NCBI RefSeq assembly: GCF_002204185.1
Contig: NZ_MXPU01000011.1
Location: 62,001 to 126,000, forward strand
Source: Rhizobium esperanzae
Lineage (GTDB): Bacteria; Pseudomonadota; Alphaproteobacteria; Rhizobiales; Rhizobiaceae
Direction of reading: 5' to 3'
Length of the DNA stretch: 64,000 bases
Shown here: piece by piece, positions 62,597 to 64,000 of the stretch
Numbering within the stretch: the stretch's first letter is position 1
Layout of the letters: each line of letters opens with the position of its first letter
Notes under the pieces: model-generated
What the model was told of the DNA's origin: nothing
The model's input: only the letters and a program-made list of their open reading frames with translations
Databases searched by the model: none
Position numbers and translations under genes: made by a program

Positions 62597-64000
62597 TCAT
62601 CGAGATCGGCCATTACGCTCTGGTGCTGGCGCTGGCGACGGCGCTGATCGTCTCGATCGTGCCTGTCATCGGCGCCCGCCGCCATGATCGGGCGATGATG
62701 GATGTGGCGAGCGTCGGTTCGCTTGTCATGTTTGCGCTCGTCGCCTTCTCCTTCGCCGTTTTGACCTATGCCCATGTCGTCTCCGACTTCTCGGTCGAGA
62801 ACGTCTGGGAGAATTCGCATTCGCTGGTGCCGCTGATCTACAAATATTCCGGCGTCTGGGGCAATCACGAGGGCTCGATGATGCTCTGGCTGTTGATCTT
62901 GGCGCTGTTCAGCGCCCTGGTCGCGATCTTCGGCGCCAATCTGCCGGAGACGCTGAAGGCCAATGTGCTTGCCGTCCAGGCCTGGATCTCGCTCGCCTTC
63001 ACCCTGTTCATTCTCTTGACCTCCAATCCCTTCCTGCGGCTCGATCCGGCCCCGGCCGAGGGACGCGACCTCAATCCGGTGCTGCAGGATATCGGGCTCG
63101 CCATCCACCCGCCGCTGCTCTATCTCGGTTATGTCGGCTTTTCCGTCTGCTTCTCCTTTGCCGTGGCGGCTCTCCTGGAAGGGCGCATCGACGCCGCCTG
63201 GGCCCGCTGGGTCAGGCCCTGGACGCTGGCCGCCTGGACCTGCCTGACGCTCGGCATCGCCATGGGCTCCTACTGGGCCTATTACGAGCTCGGCTGGGGC
63301 GGCTGGTGGTTCTGGGATCCGGTGGAGAACGCCTCCTTCATGCCGTGGCTGGCCGGCACCGCGCTGCTGCATTCGGCCCTCGTCATGGAAAAGCGCGAGG
63401 CGCTGAAGATCTGGACGGTGCTGCTCGCCATCCTGACCTTCTCGCTGTCGCTGATGGGCACCTTCCTGGTGCGCTCCGGCGTGCTGACCTCGGTGCATGC
63501 CTTTGCCAGCGATCCCACCCGCGGCGTCTTCATCCTGTCGATCCTCTTGATCTTCATCGGCGGGGCGCTGTCGCTGTTTGCCCTGCGGGCGCCGAAGCTT
63601 GCGGCCGGCGGGCTGTTTGCGCCGATCTCGCGCGAGGGGGCGCTGGTTCTCAACAATCTGATCCTGACGGTCGCCTGCGGCACGGTGCTGACCGGCACGC
63701 TCTATCCGCTGCTCTTGGAGACGCTGACCGGCGACAAGATCTCCGTCGGGCCGCCCTTCTTCAACCTGACCTTCGGCCTGCTGATGGCGCCGCTGCTCGT
63801 CATCGTGCCGTTCGGGCCGCTGCTGGCGTGGAAGCGCGGCGATCTGCTCGGCGCCCTGCAGCGGCTCTACCTTGTCGCGGCCCTCGCCTTCGCCGCCGCT
63901 CTGGTCTTCTTCTATCTCCAACATGGCGGGCCGGTGCTCTCCGTGCTCGGGCTGGCGGCCGGGCTGTTCCTGATCCTCGGCGCCGCAGCAGATCTCTGGT
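62593..64000 (+). CDS. ccmF: Haem lyase subunit CcmF (CycK), cut by the right edge
   Basis: 469 codons are visible and no stop is reached; the family is about 650 residues, so roughly the last quarter is missing. Begins MIIEIGHYALVLALATALIV; many membrane helices; the tryptophan-rich haem-handling loop ELGWGGWWFWDPVENASFMP lies near residue 235, and conserved periplasmic histidines are present (IHPPLLYLGYVG, SVHAFASDPTRG). It ligates haem to apocytochrome c with CcmH and CcmI. ccmH is expected next. Confidence 0.95.
   Translation, partial: MIIEIGHYALVLALATALIVSIVPVIGARRHDRAMMDVASVGSLVMFALVAFSFAVLTYAHVVSDFSVENVWENSHSLVPLIYKYSGVWGNHEGSMMLWLLILALFSALVAIFGANLPETLKANVLAVQAWISLAFTLFILLTSNPFLRLDPAPAEGRDLNPVLQDIGLAIHPPLLYLGYVGFSVCFSFAVAALLEGRIDAAWARWVRPWTLAAWTCLTLGIAMGSYWAYYELGWGGWWFWDPVENASFMPWLAGTALLHSALVMEKREALKIWTVLLAILTFSLSLMGTFLVRSGVLTSVHAFASDPTRGVFILSILLIFIGGALSLFALRAPKLAAGGLFAPISREGALVLNNLILTVACGTVLTGTLYPLLLETLTGDKISVGPPFFNLTFGLLMAPLLVIVPFGPLLAWKRGDLLGALQRLYLVAALAFAAALVFFYLQHGGPVLSVLGLAAGLFLILGAAADLW

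Noticed and set aside
62470..63924. 484-codon minus-strand frame opposite ccmF
   Set aside because: Glu/Arg/Gln-rich shadow typical of a frame antisense to membrane helices; ccmF is intact on the plus strand.

Overview
The window looks like chromosomal DNA of an alphaproteobacterium of the Rhizobium etli / R. leguminosarum type. The evidence is a GC-rich sequence with strong GC bias at third codon positions, a RosR/MucR zinc-finger regulator, a feuN-feuP-feuQ group upstream of the cytochrome c maturation genes ccmI-ccmE-ccmF (cycHJK in rhizobia), a ROSE-type RNA thermometer before an hsp20 gene, two groESL operons each with a CIRCE element, RIME-like palindromic repeats, and many families typical of Rhizobiales (DUF930, DUF1491, DUF2336, DUF5330, DUF1214/DUF1254, Usg). 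The species assignment is inference from gene content; no rRNA or tRNA gene was found to anchor it.

Layout. 0-17.7 kb is ordinary core and housekeeping DNA: quinoprotein glucose dehydrogenase, SelO, an efflux permease, oligopeptidase B, a secreted NodB-like deacetylase, an AI-2E permease with a FAD oxidoreductase, a Tat-exported VOC protein, a universal stress protein, TrhA, an acetyltransferase and a pentapeptide-repeat protein. 17.8-26.1 kb is a stress island: CIRCE-groES-groEL, a glycosyltransferase and glycogen-debranching enzyme pair, then a heat-shock promoter, a ROSE element, two small heat-shock proteins and an SPW membrane protein. 26.3-43.5 kb holds msrB, rosR, sufE, a membrane histidine kinase overlapping a peptidoglycan-binding protein gene, a soluble chemoreceptor, a DUF1214/DUF1254 pair, a class A penicillin-binding protein, and a TetR/SDR divergon with a clear palindromic operator.

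43.7-47.7 kb looks more accessory. A leftward operon of very small genes, one frameshifted, lies beside a second CIRCE-groES-groEL operon, which is followed by two more small hypothetical genes. 47.8-57.4 kb carries a protease-like PDZ protein that has lost its catalytic triad, a MocR-type regulator, a LysR/GST divergon, a TetR-controlled DUF1348 gene, an orphan lysozyme-like gene and an MFS permease. 57.9-64 kb holds the feuNPQ system, a lipoprotein gene, and ccmI-ccmE-ccmF joined by ATGA overlaps; ccmF runs off the right edge.

No CRISPR array, insertion sequence, intact prophage, tRNA or rRNA was seen. Starts were chosen by ribosome-binding site and family length, and several differ from the longest possible reading frame. 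Four genes shorter than 60 codons are reported (36491, 42583, 47578 and 54778). I did not find a clearly undescribed large system. The best leads are the small-gene/groESL2 neighbourhood, the triad-less HtrA-like protein, the Tat-exported VOC protein and the soluble chemoreceptor with an unusual C-terminal domain.
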